64,000 bases of DNA from LMUY01 sp965198895 (lineage in GTDB: Bacteria; Pseudomonadota; Alphaproteobacteria; Acetobacterales; Acetobacteraceae): the NCBI GenBank assembly GCA_965198895.1, contig OZ240676.1, forward strand, positions 1,364,001-1,428,000, in the 5' to 3' direction. Both the position numbers and the translations under genes were made by a program. Below the pieces are notes generated by a model that was not told the origin of the DNA, searched no databases, and worked only from the letters and a program-made list of their open reading frames with translations. Shown piece by piece: positions 41,476-50,040 of this stretch (the first letter of the stretch is position 1; every line of letters starts with the position of its first letter).

Positions 41476-43058
41476 CCTTGCGTTGGGTGCGTGACGCCCG
41501 CCGTGCGATGGCCAAGATGCCGAGTTTTCGCATGGGCCGCATCCCGGACGGCCCGACGCTGCCGGTGCGCGACCTGTGGCCCGGCGACCCGGCGCGCGGC
41601 GCGCGGCTGCTGAAAGGCGAGCTGGAGTTCGGCGGCGGGGTGTTGCGGCTGAAGCCGGGCCAGTGGGGCGACCCGGACAGCTCCCCCGTGATGCTGACCA
41701 CGGCCCATAGCTTCACCTGGCTGCGCGACCTGCGCGCCCTGGGCACCGACGCTGCCCGCGGTCGCGCCCGCGCCTTGATCGCCGACTGGATCGCGCAGCC
41801 GCCCAGCCCACTGATGCGGCGGCCGGACATCGCGGGGGCTCGGCTGGCGGCCTGGCTCGGTCACTGGGATTTTTTCGCCGCCTCCGCCGACGACGTGTTC
41901 CGCACTCGCATGATGACCCGCCTGGTCGCCGACGCCCGCGCGCTAGCGGCCGATCTGCCGGCGGAGCAGCTGGACGCCCGCGCGCTGACCGCGCTGAAGG
42001 GGTTGATCGCGGCGGCGGTGGCGCTGCCGGACCAGGCGTCGTTCCTGACCCGGGCGTTGCGTTTCCTGCCGCAGGAGATCGCGCGCCAGGTGCTGCCGGA
42101 TGGCTGCCACGCCGAGCGCAGCCCCGCTGCCCAACTCGTCGCCCTGCAAGATCTGGTCGAGATCCGCGCGCTGTTGCAGGCGGCCCAGGCGCAACCGCCC
42201 GCCGCCCTGGGCACCGCGATCGAGCGCATGGGCCCTGCCCTGCGCGCCATGCGGCACGGCGATGGCGGGTTGGCGCTGTTCAACGGCAGCAAGGAGGATT
42301 CTGCCGCGCTGATCGAGGCCGTGCTGACGCAGGCGGGTCGCAGCGGGCGCTCCCCGGTCAGCCTGACCGAGGGCGGCTTCCAGCGCATGCAGGCCGGGCG
42401 CACGGTGATGCTGATCGATTGCGGCCGCCCGCCACCGCCGGGCGTGGACCGCTTGTCGCATGCGGGCACGCTGTCGCTCGAGCTGTCGGTGGGGCGGGAG
42501 CGGGTGATCGTGAACTGCGGCGCCGCGCCGGCCGCCGGGCCGCAATGGCGCGACGCGACCCGGGCGACGGCGGCGCATTCGACGTTGACGATTGCCGACA
42601 CGAACTCCTCCGAGTTGAAGGGCGCCGCGATCGGCCGCCAACCGGAGAAGGTCGAGGCACAGCGGCAGGAGGCGAATGGCGCGCATTGGCTGGAGGCGAG
42701 CCATGACGGCTACCAGAAGCCGTTCGGCGCGATCCACCGCCGCCGCCTGTACCTGGCCGAGAGCGGCGACGACATCCGCGGCGAGGACGCGATCGAAGCT
42801 GCGACGCCTCAGCCCTACACGCTACGCTTCCACCTCCACCCCAGCGTGAACGCCAGTTTGCAGCAGGATGGCGAGGCGGTGCTGCTGCGCCTGCCCTCCG
42901 GCATCGGCTGGCGGCTGCGGGCGGAGGGCGCGCGGATGACGCTGGAGGAGAGCATCTATCTGGGCGGCGCGGAGCCGAAGCGCACGGACCAGGTGGTGCT
43001 GACCGGCTACGCCGACGGCCCCCAGCAGGTGAAATGGGCGATTTCCAAGGTCGGGTAA
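41472..43058 (+). CDS. Heparinase II/III family protein
   Basis: A 528-residue protein. The N-terminal 250 residues are helical (an alpha/alpha toroid as in alginate lyases; WGDPDSSPVMLTTAHSFTWLRDLRALG), followed by the beta-rich heparinase II/III-like domain (GDGGLALFNGSKEDSAALI, SHAGTLSLELSVGRERVIVNCG, EASHDGYQKPFGAIHRRRLYL). No signal peptide is seen. Members of this alphaproteobacterial clade sit near rsmB and purH and have no proven substrate. Its ATG overlaps the rpe stop by 4 bp, so the two are coupled. Confidence 0.85.
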   Translation: MTLRWVRDARRAMAKMPSFRMGRIPDGPTLPVRDLWPGDPARGARLLKGELEFGGGVLRLKPGQWGDPDSSPVMLTTAHSFTWLRDLRALGTDAARGRARALIADWIAQPPSPLMRRPDIAGARLAAWLGHWDFFAASADDVFRTRMMTRLVADARALAADLPAEQLDARALTALKGLIAAAVALPDQASFLTRALRFLPQEIARQVLPDGCHAERSPAAQLVALQDLVEIRALLQAAQAQPPAALGTAIERMGPALRAMRHGDGGLALFNGSKEDSAALIEAVLTQAGRSGRSPVSLTEGGFQRMQAGRTVMLIDCGRPPPPGVDRLSHAGTLSLELSVGRERVIVNCGAAPAAGPQWRDATRATAAHSTLTIADTNSSELKGAAIGRQPEKVEAQRQEANGAHWLEASHDGYQKPFGAIHRRRLYLAESGDDIRGEDAIEAATPQPYTLRFHLHPSVNASLQQDGEAVLLRLPSGIGWRLRAEGARMTLEESIYLGGAEPKRTDQVVLTGYADGPQQVKWAISKVG

Positions 43059-43098
43059 GGCCTTCCCTTGAAACGCAAGGCAATCGCATAGGCTGTCT

Positions 43099-43207
43099 TC
43101 TCCCTCTCCCGCGGGCGGGAGAGGGCCGGGGTGAGGGTGCGATTGCCGCCCAACACTCGGTGTTCGGTGCCCAAGCAGCCCTCACCCGTGAAGAACGGGA
43201 GAGGGAG
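43099..43207. repeat. Family B palindromic repeat pair upstream of a glycosyltransferase gene
   Basis: CCCTCTCCCGCGGGCGGGAGAGGG with CCGGGGTGAGGGTGCG on the left is answered by CCCTCACCCGTG..ACGGGAGAGGGAGG on the right, separated by about 40 bases. The last bases (GGGAGG) also form the Shine-Dalgarno of the gene that starts at 43213. Confidence 0.8.
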
Positions 43208-43212
43208 GCGAT

Positions 43213-44316
43213 ATGAAAATCGTCGAGGTCGCCAACGTCGATTTTTCGCTGCGCCACTTCGTCCTCCCCCTCATGCGCGGCATCCGCGCGCGCGGCCACG
43301 AGGTTGTGGGCGTCGCGGCCGAGGGCCCGCTGCTCGCCGACATCCGCGCCGAGGGATTCCGCGTCGAACCCGCCCCGTTCGTCCGGCGCGTCTCTCCCCT
43401 CGCCCAGTTGCGTGCCTTCCGCGCCCTGGTGGCCCTGCTGCGGCGGGAGCGGCCCGACATCGTACACGGGCACATGCCGATCAGCGGCTTTCTCGCCCGC
43501 CTGGCCGCCCGTGCCGCCGGGGTGCCTCGAGTCGCCTATACCTGCCACGGCTTCCTGTTCAACCAGCCGGCGCCGCTGCCGCGCCGGGTTGCCTCGTTCG
43601 TCATGGAGTGGATCGCCGGGCGGGTGACGCACGTGTTCCTGACCGTCTCCCGCGAGGAAGCCGCCGACGCCCGCCGGCTGTTCATCGCCCGCCACGCCAT
43701 TTTCGTCGGCAACGGGCGAGACCCGGCGGTGTTCCACCCCGACGCGGCGGCCCGGCAACGCATCCGCGCCGAGTTGGGCGTGGCGACCGACCGGGTGGTG
43801 ATCGTCGCCGTCTCCCGCCTGGTGCGCCACAAGGGCACGCCCGAACTGCTCGCTGCCATGGAGCAGGTGCCGCATGCCGAACTTTGGGTCGTGGGCGAGC
43901 GCCTGGCCTCCGACCGCGGCGACGATCTCGGCCCGGCGCTGGACCGGGCGGTGGCGACCGGCCGGGTGCGCCGTCTGGGCTACCGGACCGACATCCCCGC
44001 CCTGCTAGCCGCCGCCGACATCTTTGCACTGCCGAGCCATTTCGAAGGACTGCCGATGTCGGTGATCGAGGCCATGCTCACCGGGCTGCCGGTGGTGAGC
44101 ACCACGATCCGCGGCCCCCGCGAGCAGGTGGTGGACGGGCAGACCGGGCTGCTGGTGCCGCCGGCCACCGTGCCCCCGCTCGCCGCCGCGTTAAACCGCC
44201 TGGCCGGCGACCCGGCCGCGCGCGCCGCCATGGGGGCGGCCGGGCGCGAGCGGGCGATGGCGCTGTATGACGAGGCGGCCGTGGTCAACCGCACGCTGGA
44301 CCTGCTGGGGCTGTAG
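43213..44316 (+). CDS. GT4-family glycosyltransferase
   Basis: A 367-residue GT-B fold enzyme that uses an NDP-sugar with retention. N-terminal Rossmann domain: FVLPLMRGIRARGHEVVGVA and RPDIVHGHMPISGFLARLAAR. C-terminal donor domain: VSRLVRHKGTPELLAAM, GYRTDIPALLAAADIFALPS and the EX7E motif in HFEGLPMSVIEAMLTGLPVV. Such enzymes build lipopolysaccharide or exopolysaccharide repeats. GGAGG 5 bases upstream, contributed by a family B repeat, supports the start. It stands between the rpe-heparinase pair and purH, an unexpected place for an isolated glycosyltransferase. Confidence 0.92.
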   Translation: MKIVEVANVDFSLRHFVLPLMRGIRARGHEVVGVAAEGPLLADIRAEGFRVEPAPFVRRVSPLAQLRAFRALVALLRRERPDIVHGHMPISGFLARLAARAAGVPRVAYTCHGFLFNQPAPLPRRVASFVMEWIAGRVTHVFLTVSREEAADARRLFIARHAIFVGNGRDPAVFHPDAAARQRIRAELGVATDRVVIVAVSRLVRHKGTPELLAAMEQVPHAELWVVGERLASDRGDDLGPALDRAVATGRVRRLGYRTDIPALLAAADIFALPSHFEGLPMSVIEAMLTGLPVVSTTIRGPREQVVDGQTGLLVPPATVPPLAAALNRLAGDPAARAAMGAAGRERAMALYDEAAVVNRTLDLLGL

Positions 44317-44332
44317 GGCTATGCGCCGGGCC

Positions 44333-45913
44333 ATGAGCACCGTCAGCGACATCGTCCCCATCACCCGCGCCCTCATTTCGGTGTCCGACAAGCAGGGGTT
44401 GGTCGAACTGGCGCAGGCCCTGGTGGCGCACGGGGCGGAGATCCTGTCCACCGGCGGGTCCGCCGCGGCGCTGCGGCAGGCGGGCGTGCCGGTGAAGGAG
44501 GTTTCGGACCACACGGGGTTCCCGGAAATCCTGGACGGCCGGGTCAAGACGCTGGTGCCGCAGATCCATGGCGGGCTGCTCGGTCGGCGCGACCTGCCGG
44601 CGCACCAGGCGCAAATGACGGAGCACGGGATCGCGCCGATCGACCTGCTGGTGAGCAATCTGTATCCGTTCGAGGCTACCGTCGCATCCGGCGCGTCCGC
44701 CGACGATTGCATCGAGAACATCGACATCGGCGGCCCCGCGCTGATCCGCGCCGGCGCCAAGAACCACGACCACGTCGCCGTCGTCACCGACCCGGCCCAG
44801 TATGCCGATCTGCTGGCAGCCTTGCCGAACGGGGGCACCTCGCTCGCCCTGCGCCGTTCGTTCGCCGCCGCGGCGTATGCGCGCACCGCGGCCTACGACT
44901 CCGCCATCGCCGCCTGGTTCGCCAGCCAGCAGGGCACCGAGTTCCCGGCCCGCATCACCGTATCCGGCAGCCTGCGGCAGACCCTGCGCTACGGCGAAAA
45001 CCCCCATCAGCGCGCCGCCCTCTACGTCACCGGCGATCGGCCCGGCGTGGCGCACGCGCGGCAGATCCAGGGCAAGGAGCTGTCGTTCAACAACCTGAAC
45101 GACACCGACGCCGCGCTGGAATGCGTGGCCGAGTTCACCGAGCCGACCATCGTGATCGTCAAGCACGCCAACCCCTGCGGCGTCGCTTCTGCCGCGACCC
45201 TGGCCGAGGCCTGGGATGCGGCGTTGCGCTGCGACCCCGTGTCCGCCTTTGGGGGTATCGTGGCGGCCAACCGCACGCTGGACGCCGCCGCGGCCGAGCG
45301 CATCGCGGCGATCTTCAGCGAGGTGATCGTGGCGCCCGACGCCGACGACGCGGCCCGCGCGATCCTGTCCCGCAAGAAGGCCCTGCGCCTGTTGCTGACC
45401 GGCACCCTGCCCGACCCGGCGTCCCCCGGCTTGCAAATGCGCAGCATTGCCGGCGGGCTGCTGGTGCAGACGCGCGACGCCGGCCGGGCCAGCGCCGCGG
45501 ACCTGAAGGTGGTGACGCAGCGCGCGCCCACCGCGGCCGAACTGGCGGACCTGCTATTCGCCTTCCGCGTCTGCAAGCACGTGAAATCCAACGCGATCGT
45601 CTATGCGCGCGGCGGTGCCACGGTGGGCGTCGGCGCCGGGCAGATGAGCCGGGTCGACTCCGCGCGCGTTGCGGCCTGGAAAGGCGAGGCTGCGGCCAAG
45701 GCGGCGGGTGCATCAGCCAACCTCACGCAGGGCAGCGTGGCGGCATCCGATGCGTTCTTCCCGTTTGCCGACGGATTGGAGGCACTGATCGAGGCCGGGG
45801 CCACAGCGGTGATCCAGCCGGGAGGGTCGGTGCGCGACCCCGAAGTCATTGCGGCCGCAGACAAAGCCGGCATTGCCATGGTCTTTACTGGGATGCGCCA
45901 CTTCCGACACTGA
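44333..45913 (+). CDS. purH: Bifunctional AICAR transformylase/IMP cyclohydrolase
   Basis: A 526-residue enzyme for the last two steps of IMP synthesis. The N-terminal MGS-like cyclohydrolase domain shows RALISVSDKQGLVELAQAL, EILSTGG, DGRVKTLVPQIHGGLLGRRD and NLYPFE. The transformylase domain has RYGENPHQRAALY, the catalytic KHANPCG, DPVSAFGGI, SNAIVYARGG and SDAFFPFADG with VIQPGGSVRDPEVI. An ATG at 44321 is also in frame; the one at 44333 gives the usual number of residues before the first strand. It starts 16 bp after the glycosyltransferase stop. Confidence 0.96.
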   Translation: MSTVSDIVPITRALISVSDKQGLVELAQALVAHGAEILSTGGSAAALRQAGVPVKEVSDHTGFPEILDGRVKTLVPQIHGGLLGRRDLPAHQAQMTEHGIAPIDLLVSNLYPFEATVASGASADDCIENIDIGGPALIRAGAKNHDHVAVVTDPAQYADLLAALPNGGTSLALRRSFAAAAYARTAAYDSAIAAWFASQQGTEFPARITVSGSLRQTLRYGENPHQRAALYVTGDRPGVAHARQIQGKELSFNNLNDTDAALECVAEFTEPTIVIVKHANPCGVASAATLAEAWDAALRCDPVSAFGGIVAANRTLDAAAAERIAAIFSEVIVAPDADDAARAILSRKKALRLLLTGTLPDPASPGLQMRSIAGGLLVQTRDAGRASAADLKVVTQRAPTAAELADLLFAFRVCKHVKSNAIVYARGGATVGVGAGQMSRVDSARVAAWKGEAAAKAAGASANLTQGSVAASDAFFPFADGLEALIEAGATAVIQPGGSVRDPEVIAAADKAGIAMVFTGMRHFRH

Positions 45914-45976
45914 GAAGCATTCGCAACACCTTCGACATGACTTGCTGAATACACGAAACGCCACTATGTGCAGGGC

Positions 45977-46933
45977 ATGCGTGCTTTCGACTCCCTCTCC
46001 GAACGTGAGATTCTAGCGCTCGCCATCAGTAACGAGGAGGAGGACGGCCGCGTCTATGCCGACTTCGCCGAAGGTCTGCGCGAGCATTTTCCGGACACCG
46101 CCAAGATCTTCACCGACATGGCGGTGGAGGAGGACGGTCACCGCCGGATGCTGATCGAGACCTATAGCGAACGGTTCGGCAACCATATCCCGCTGATCCG
46201 CCGCGAGGACATCAAGGGCCTCACGTCCCGCCGCCCCGTTTGGCAGGTGCGCCCGCTGGGGGTGGAGGCGGTCCGCCGCCACGCGAGCCAGATGGAGAAC
46301 GACGCCGCCCGGTTCTACACGACCGCGGCCGGGCGCGCGACCGACACCGACGTGCGCCGCCTGCTGGGGGACCTGGCCGCCGCCGAAGCCGCCCACGAGC
46401 TGACAGCCGGCGAGATCGTGGCCAAGCGCCTGCCAGGCGACGTGCGCGAGCGCGAGGACAGCGACGCCAAGCGCCGCTTCATCCTGCAGATCGTGCAGCC
46501 CGGCCTGGTGGGGCTGATGGATGGCTCCGTCTCCACCCTGGCCCCGGTGTTTGCCGCGGCGTTCGCGACGCACTCGACGTGGAACACCTTCCTGGTCGGG
46601 CTGGCGGCGTCGATCGGCGCGGGGATCTCGATGGGGTTCGCCGAGGCGCTGGCCGATGACGGCAAGCTGTCCGGCCGCGGCACGCCATACCTGCGCGGGC
46701 TGGTGTGCGGGCTGATGACGATGGCGGGCGGGATCGGGCATACATTGCCTTACTTGATTCCGGACTTCTGGACCGCGACCGGCGTGTCGATCGTGGTGGT
46801 GTTCTTCGAGCTGGCGGCGATCGCCTGGATCCAGTGGAAATACATGCAAACCTCGCCGATCTCGGCGATGGCGAAGGTCATGCTGGGCGGCGCCGTGGTG
46901 CTCGCCGTCGGTATCCTGATCGGCAGCGGCTAG
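45977..46933 (+). CDS. mbfA: Membrane-bound ferritin / VIT1-type iron exporter
   Basis: A 318-residue protein. Residues 1-150 are a ferritin-like diiron domain with ligand positions E20, E52, H55, E107, E137 and H140. Residues 165-318 are a CCC1/VIT1-type membrane domain (QPGLVGLMDGSVSTLAPVFAAAFA, GLAASIGAGISMGFAEALADDGKL, five helices). This is the layout of Bradyrhizobium and Agrobacterium MbfA, which exports iron and protects against peroxide. The ATG at 45977 (MRAFDSLSER) matches the family start; an in-frame GTG lies at 45968. No Irr-type operator was recognised in the 60 bp upstream. Confidence 0.92.
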   Translation: MRAFDSLSEREILALAISNEEEDGRVYADFAEGLREHFPDTAKIFTDMAVEEDGHRRMLIETYSERFGNHIPLIRREDIKGLTSRRPVWQVRPLGVEAVRRHASQMENDAARFYTTAAGRATDTDVRRLLGDLAAAEAAHELTAGEIVAKRLPGDVREREDSDAKRRFILQIVQPGLVGLMDGSVSTLAPVFAAAFATHSTWNTFLVGLAASIGAGISMGFAEALADDGKLSGRGTPYLRGLVCGLMTMAGGIGHTLPYLIPDFWTATGVSIVVVFFELAAIAWIQWKYMQTSPISAMAKVMLGGAVVLAVGILIGSG

Positions 46934-46940
46934 CGCCCCT

Positions 46941-46980
46941 TCCTCTTCCTCTCCCGTCCTTCACGGGAGCGGGAGAGGAA
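46941..46980. repeat. Family B hairpin downstream of mbfA
   Basis: TCCTCTTCCTCTCCCGT pairs with ACGGGAGCGGGAGAGGA around a CCTTC loop, with a slight asymmetry. It lies 8 bases past the mbfA stop and probably helps end that transcript. Confidence 0.65.
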
Positions 46981-47079
46981 AGGTCGCGCGCGGGCGGTTT
47001 CGGCTGCTTGACAGTCTTGAGGGCCTGGGTTCACGTCTTCGTTCCAAAGGCGCGATAGAAGCCAGGGAGAGAAACGGCG

Positions 47080-48141
47080 ATGGGGGATTCAGTGGATCAC
47101 GCGGGGCGCCGCAGCCTGCTGCAGGGTGCTGCACTCGGCTCGGCCATGGCCTTGCTCGCCGGTGCACGCACGGCTCGCGCGGCGGAGGCCGGGCCGTTTC
47201 CGGATCACCCGCGCTGGCGCTTCGTGTTCGTCAACCACGTCACCACCAACCCGTTCTTCGTCCCCACGCAATACGGCATCGCCGATGCCTGCGACCTGTT
47301 GGGATGCGACCATCAATGGACGGGGTCGGCGAACTCCGACGTGGCCGAGATGGTCAACGCGATGAACGCGGCGATCGCGGGCAAGGCCGCGGCCATCGCC
47401 GTGCCGCTGATCGACCCGAAAGCATTCGACGGCCCGACCAACCGGGCGCTGGCGGCGGGCATTCCCGTATTCGCGTACAACGCCGACTCACCGCAGGGCA
47501 GCGCGAACAAGCGGCTCTCGTATATCGGCCAGGACCTGTACAAGGCCGGCTACGCGATGGGCGAGCGGATCGTGAGCATGGTGAGCGGCGGCACCGTTGC
47601 GCTGTTCATCGCGACGCCGGGTGCGCTGAACATCCAGCCCCGCATCGACGGTGCGCAGGACGCGATCAAGAAATCCGGCAAGACGTACGACATCCAGGTG
47701 ATCGCGACAGGCGCCACGGTGAACGAGGAAATATCCAAGGTCGAGTCGTTCTATCTGGGCCATCAGGACCTGAAGGGCATGTTCGCCGTCGATGGCGGCA
47801 CCACCCAGGGCGTCGCCGAGACGATGAACAAGCACGGCCTGGCAGCGACAGGCGTGGTCGGCGGCGGCTTCGACCTGCTGCCGCGCACGCTGACCCTGAT
47901 CCAGGCGGGCGCGATGCATTTCACCATCGATCAGCAGCCCTATCTGCAGGGCTTCTACACGGTGATGCAGATGTTCACGTTCCTTGCGTCCGGCGGCCTG
48001 GTCGGCCCGGCGGACTGCAATACCGGGCTGAAATTCGTCACCAAAGACACCGTTGGCAGCTATCTCAGCACCAGCACGCGCTACGAGGGCAAGACGGACA
48101 AGCGGGAAATCGTGCCGCGCTCCGGCCCGATCGGTACGTAG
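47080..48141 (+). CDS. Sugar ABC transporter periplasmic substrate-binding protein
   Basis: A 353-residue type I periplasmic binding protein of the ribose/xylose class. The N-terminus has a twin-arginine signal (GRRSLLQGAALGSAMALLAGA, residues 10-30). Then FVNHVTTNPFFVPTQYGIADAC and the GSANSDVAEMVNAMNAAIAGKAAAIAV strand-helix unit, VFAYNADSP, IGQDLYKAGYAMGERI and FAVDGGTTQGVAETM show the two-lobed fold. GGGAGAG precedes the ATG. It heads a binding protein-permease-ATPase operon. The ligand is unknown; an aldose or polyol is likely. Confidence 0.9.
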   Translation: MGDSVDHAGRRSLLQGAALGSAMALLAGARTARAAEAGPFPDHPRWRFVFVNHVTTNPFFVPTQYGIADACDLLGCDHQWTGSANSDVAEMVNAMNAAIAGKAAAIAVPLIDPKAFDGPTNRALAAGIPVFAYNADSPQGSANKRLSYIGQDLYKAGYAMGERIVSMVSGGTVALFIATPGALNIQPRIDGAQDAIKKSGKTYDIQVIATGATVNEEISKVESFYLGHQDLKGMFAVDGGTTQGVAETMNKHGLAATGVVGGGFDLLPRTLTLIQAGAMHFTIDQQPYLQGFYTVMQMFTFLASGGLVGPADCNTGLKFVTKDTVGSYLSTSTRYEGKTDKREIVPRSGPIGT

Positions 48142-48148
48142 CCGTCGC

Positions 48149-49099
48149 GTGCTGAACCGCGTGCTGCGCTGGCAGGAGCTGAGCATCCTGGTGGTGGCGG
48201 TGATCCTCACCGCCTATTTCGAATGGGCGAACACGGACTTCCTCCTGACCGACGCCAGCCTGCAGAACCTGTCGCAATTCGTGGCCCCGGCGGCGATCAT
48301 CGCGTGCGGCGAGGTGATGCTGATGATCGGCGGCGAGATCGACCTGTCCGCCGGGATGGTGTTCGCGCTGGCGCCGTTCGTGATGCACTTCGCCCACGCC
48401 GCCGGCGCGCCCTTGCCGCTGGCGGTGGCGGCGGCGCTGGCCGTGAGTGCGCTGGTCGGGCTGATCAACGGGGTGCTGACGGTGCTGCTGAAGGTGCCGT
48501 CTTTCATCACCACGCTCGGCACCAACTTCCTGCTCAACGGGCTGACGTTGACGCTGTCGCACGGCACGCCGGTCGAGGCGCCGGACGAGCCGGGGTTCGC
48601 GGCGGCGTTCGGCAACTGGGGCTACAGCGAGATCATCTGGGCGGTGGCGATCGTGGCCGTCATGCACGTGCTGCTGCGGCAAACCCGCTGGGGGCTGCAC
48701 ACGATCGCCGCCGGCGCCAATCCGGTGGGCGCGCTGGAGGCGGGCATCCGGGTGAGCCGCCTGAAAATCGGCAACTTCATGATCGCCGCGTGCCTGGCCG
48801 GGTTGACCGGCATCCTCGAGGGGTTCCGTATCTCGTCGATCGACCCGCAGGCGGGCGGCAACGCGATCATGTTCCTGGCGGTGGCCGCCGGGGTGATCGG
48901 CGGCACGCCGCTGGCCGGCGGCTCCGGCACGATCGTGGGCGGGCTGATCGGGGCGTTCGTGCTGGGCGTGCTGAGCGACGGCTTCACACTGATCGGCATC
49001 AACGCGTTCACCTTCAACATCATCCTGGGCGCGGCTATTCTCGCCGCGATGCTGTTCAACATCCATGTTGGCCGCCTGCGCCGCACGGGTCGGGCATGA
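48149..49099 (+). CDS. Ribose-type ABC transporter permease
   Basis: A 316-residue inner-membrane permease of the RbsC/BPD_transp_2 class, with about nine hydrophobic helices. Typical segments: GEVMLMIGGEIDLSAGMVFAL, LINGVLTVLLKVPSFITTLGT, the ATPase-contact loop TRWGLHTIAAGANPVGALEAGI, and AGVIGGTPLAGGSGTIVGGLIGA. A GTG at 48149, 7 bases after the binding-protein stop, is chosen as start since the upstream part of the frame overlaps that gene; no strong ribosome-binding site is visible. Its stop overlaps the ATPase start (ATGA). Confidence 0.9.
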   Translation: MLNRVLRWQELSILVVAVILTAYFEWANTDFLLTDASLQNLSQFVAPAAIIACGEVMLMIGGEIDLSAGMVFALAPFVMHFAHAAGAPLPLAVAAALAVSALVGLINGVLTVLLKVPSFITTLGTNFLLNGLTLTLSHGTPVEAPDEPGFAAAFGNWGYSEIIWAVAIVAVMHVLLRQTRWGLHTIAAGANPVGALEAGIRVSRLKIGNFMIAACLAGLTGILEGFRISSIDPQAGGNAIMFLAVAAGVIGGTPLAGGSGTIVGGLIGAFVLGVLSDGFTLIGINAFTFNIILGAAILAAMLFNIHVGRLRRTGRA

Positions 49100-49881
49100 G
49101 CGCCGTGCTCGACGCCCCCGTCTCCACCACGGAGGCGCTGCGGGCGGACGGCATCGTCAAGCGGTTCGGTGCCGTGACCGCGTTGGCGGGGGTGTCGCTG
49201 CACCTGCAGCAGGGCGAGATCCTGGGGATCCTCGGCGATAACGGCGCCGGGAAATCCACGCTTATGAAGATCCTAACCGGCTTCCAGCAGCAGACCGAGG
49301 GCACGCTGCACGTCGCGGGCCGGGAGGTCCTGTTGCGCTCGGTGGACCATGCGCGCTCGCTGGGGATCGAGTGCGTGTATCAGGATCTCGCGTTGGCCAA
49401 TTCGCTGAGCGTGTACCACAACCTGTTCCTGAACCGGGAGATCCTGTACCGGGGCCCGTTCAAGCTGTTGAACAACCGCGCGATGAAGCGCCAGGCGGAG
49501 GCGTGCCTGGAGCAGATCGGCGTGCACATCCCGTCGGTCACGCTGCCGGTGGAGCGCTTGTCGGGCGGTCAGCGGCAGGCGATCGCGGTGGCGCGCGCGG
49601 TGAACTCGAACGCGCGCGTGCTGCTGCTGGACGAACCGCTGGCGGCGATGGGCGCCCGGGAAGCCGGGTTGATCATCGACCTGATCCTGCGGCTGAAGCG
49701 GGCGGGCAATTTGTCGATCGTCATGATCATGCACAATTACGCCCAGGCGCTGGAGATCGCCGACCGGATCATGCTGATGCAGCGCGGGCGGGTGACTTAC
49801 GAGAACGACGCCGGGTCGATGTCGGTCGCGGAACTGATGGACATCGTGCGCCGGGAATACCGTTCGGCGCGGGAGAGCTGA
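49096..49881 (+). CDS. Sugar ABC transporter ATP-binding protein, single domain
   Basis: A 261-residue ATPase for the permease upstream. Walker A GDNGAGKST, Q-loop in VYQDLALANSLSVYHNLFL, signature LSGGQRQ, Walker B LLLLDEPLAAMG and H-loop IMHN are present. RbsA-type importers often carry two fused ATPase domains of about 500 residues; this one has a single domain, as in FrcA-like systems, so it should act as a homodimer. It is coupled to the permease by a 4-bp overlap and ends the operon before a large inverted repeat. Confidence 0.92.
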   Translation: MSAVLDAPVSTTEALRADGIVKRFGAVTALAGVSLHLQQGEILGILGDNGAGKSTLMKILTGFQQQTEGTLHVAGREVLLRSVDHARSLGIECVYQDLALANSLSVYHNLFLNREILYRGPFKLLNNRAMKRQAEACLEQIGVHIPSVTLPVERLSGGQRQAIAVARAVNSNARVLLLDEPLAAMGAREAGLIIDLILRLKRAGNLSIVMIMHNYAQALEIADRIMLMQRGRVTYENDAGSMSVAELMDIVRREYRSARES

Positions 49882-49891
49882 ACACAGCCTA

Positions 49892-50033
49892 CCGTCATGC
49901 CAGGGCTTGACCCTGGTATCCACGGCGCTCCGCAAACGCCGGCTCGGCCGTGTTGCATTCGATAGTGCCAAACACTCGGCTGACGTCACCAGCCCCACCG
50001 CGTGGATACCAGGGTCAAGCCCTGGCACGACGG
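49892..50033. repeat. 33-bp inverted repeat enclosing 76 bp (family C)
   Basis: The arms 49892-49924 and 50001-50033 are reverse complements with one mismatch. Each arm itself holds the palindrome CCAGGGCTTGACCCTGG. The enclosed 76 bases show no coding frame. It separates the convergent stops of the sugar ATPase (49881) and the oligopeptide ATPase (50041). A smaller relative is at 9806-9895. Confidence 0.85.
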
Positions 50034-50040
50034 TGGCTGG

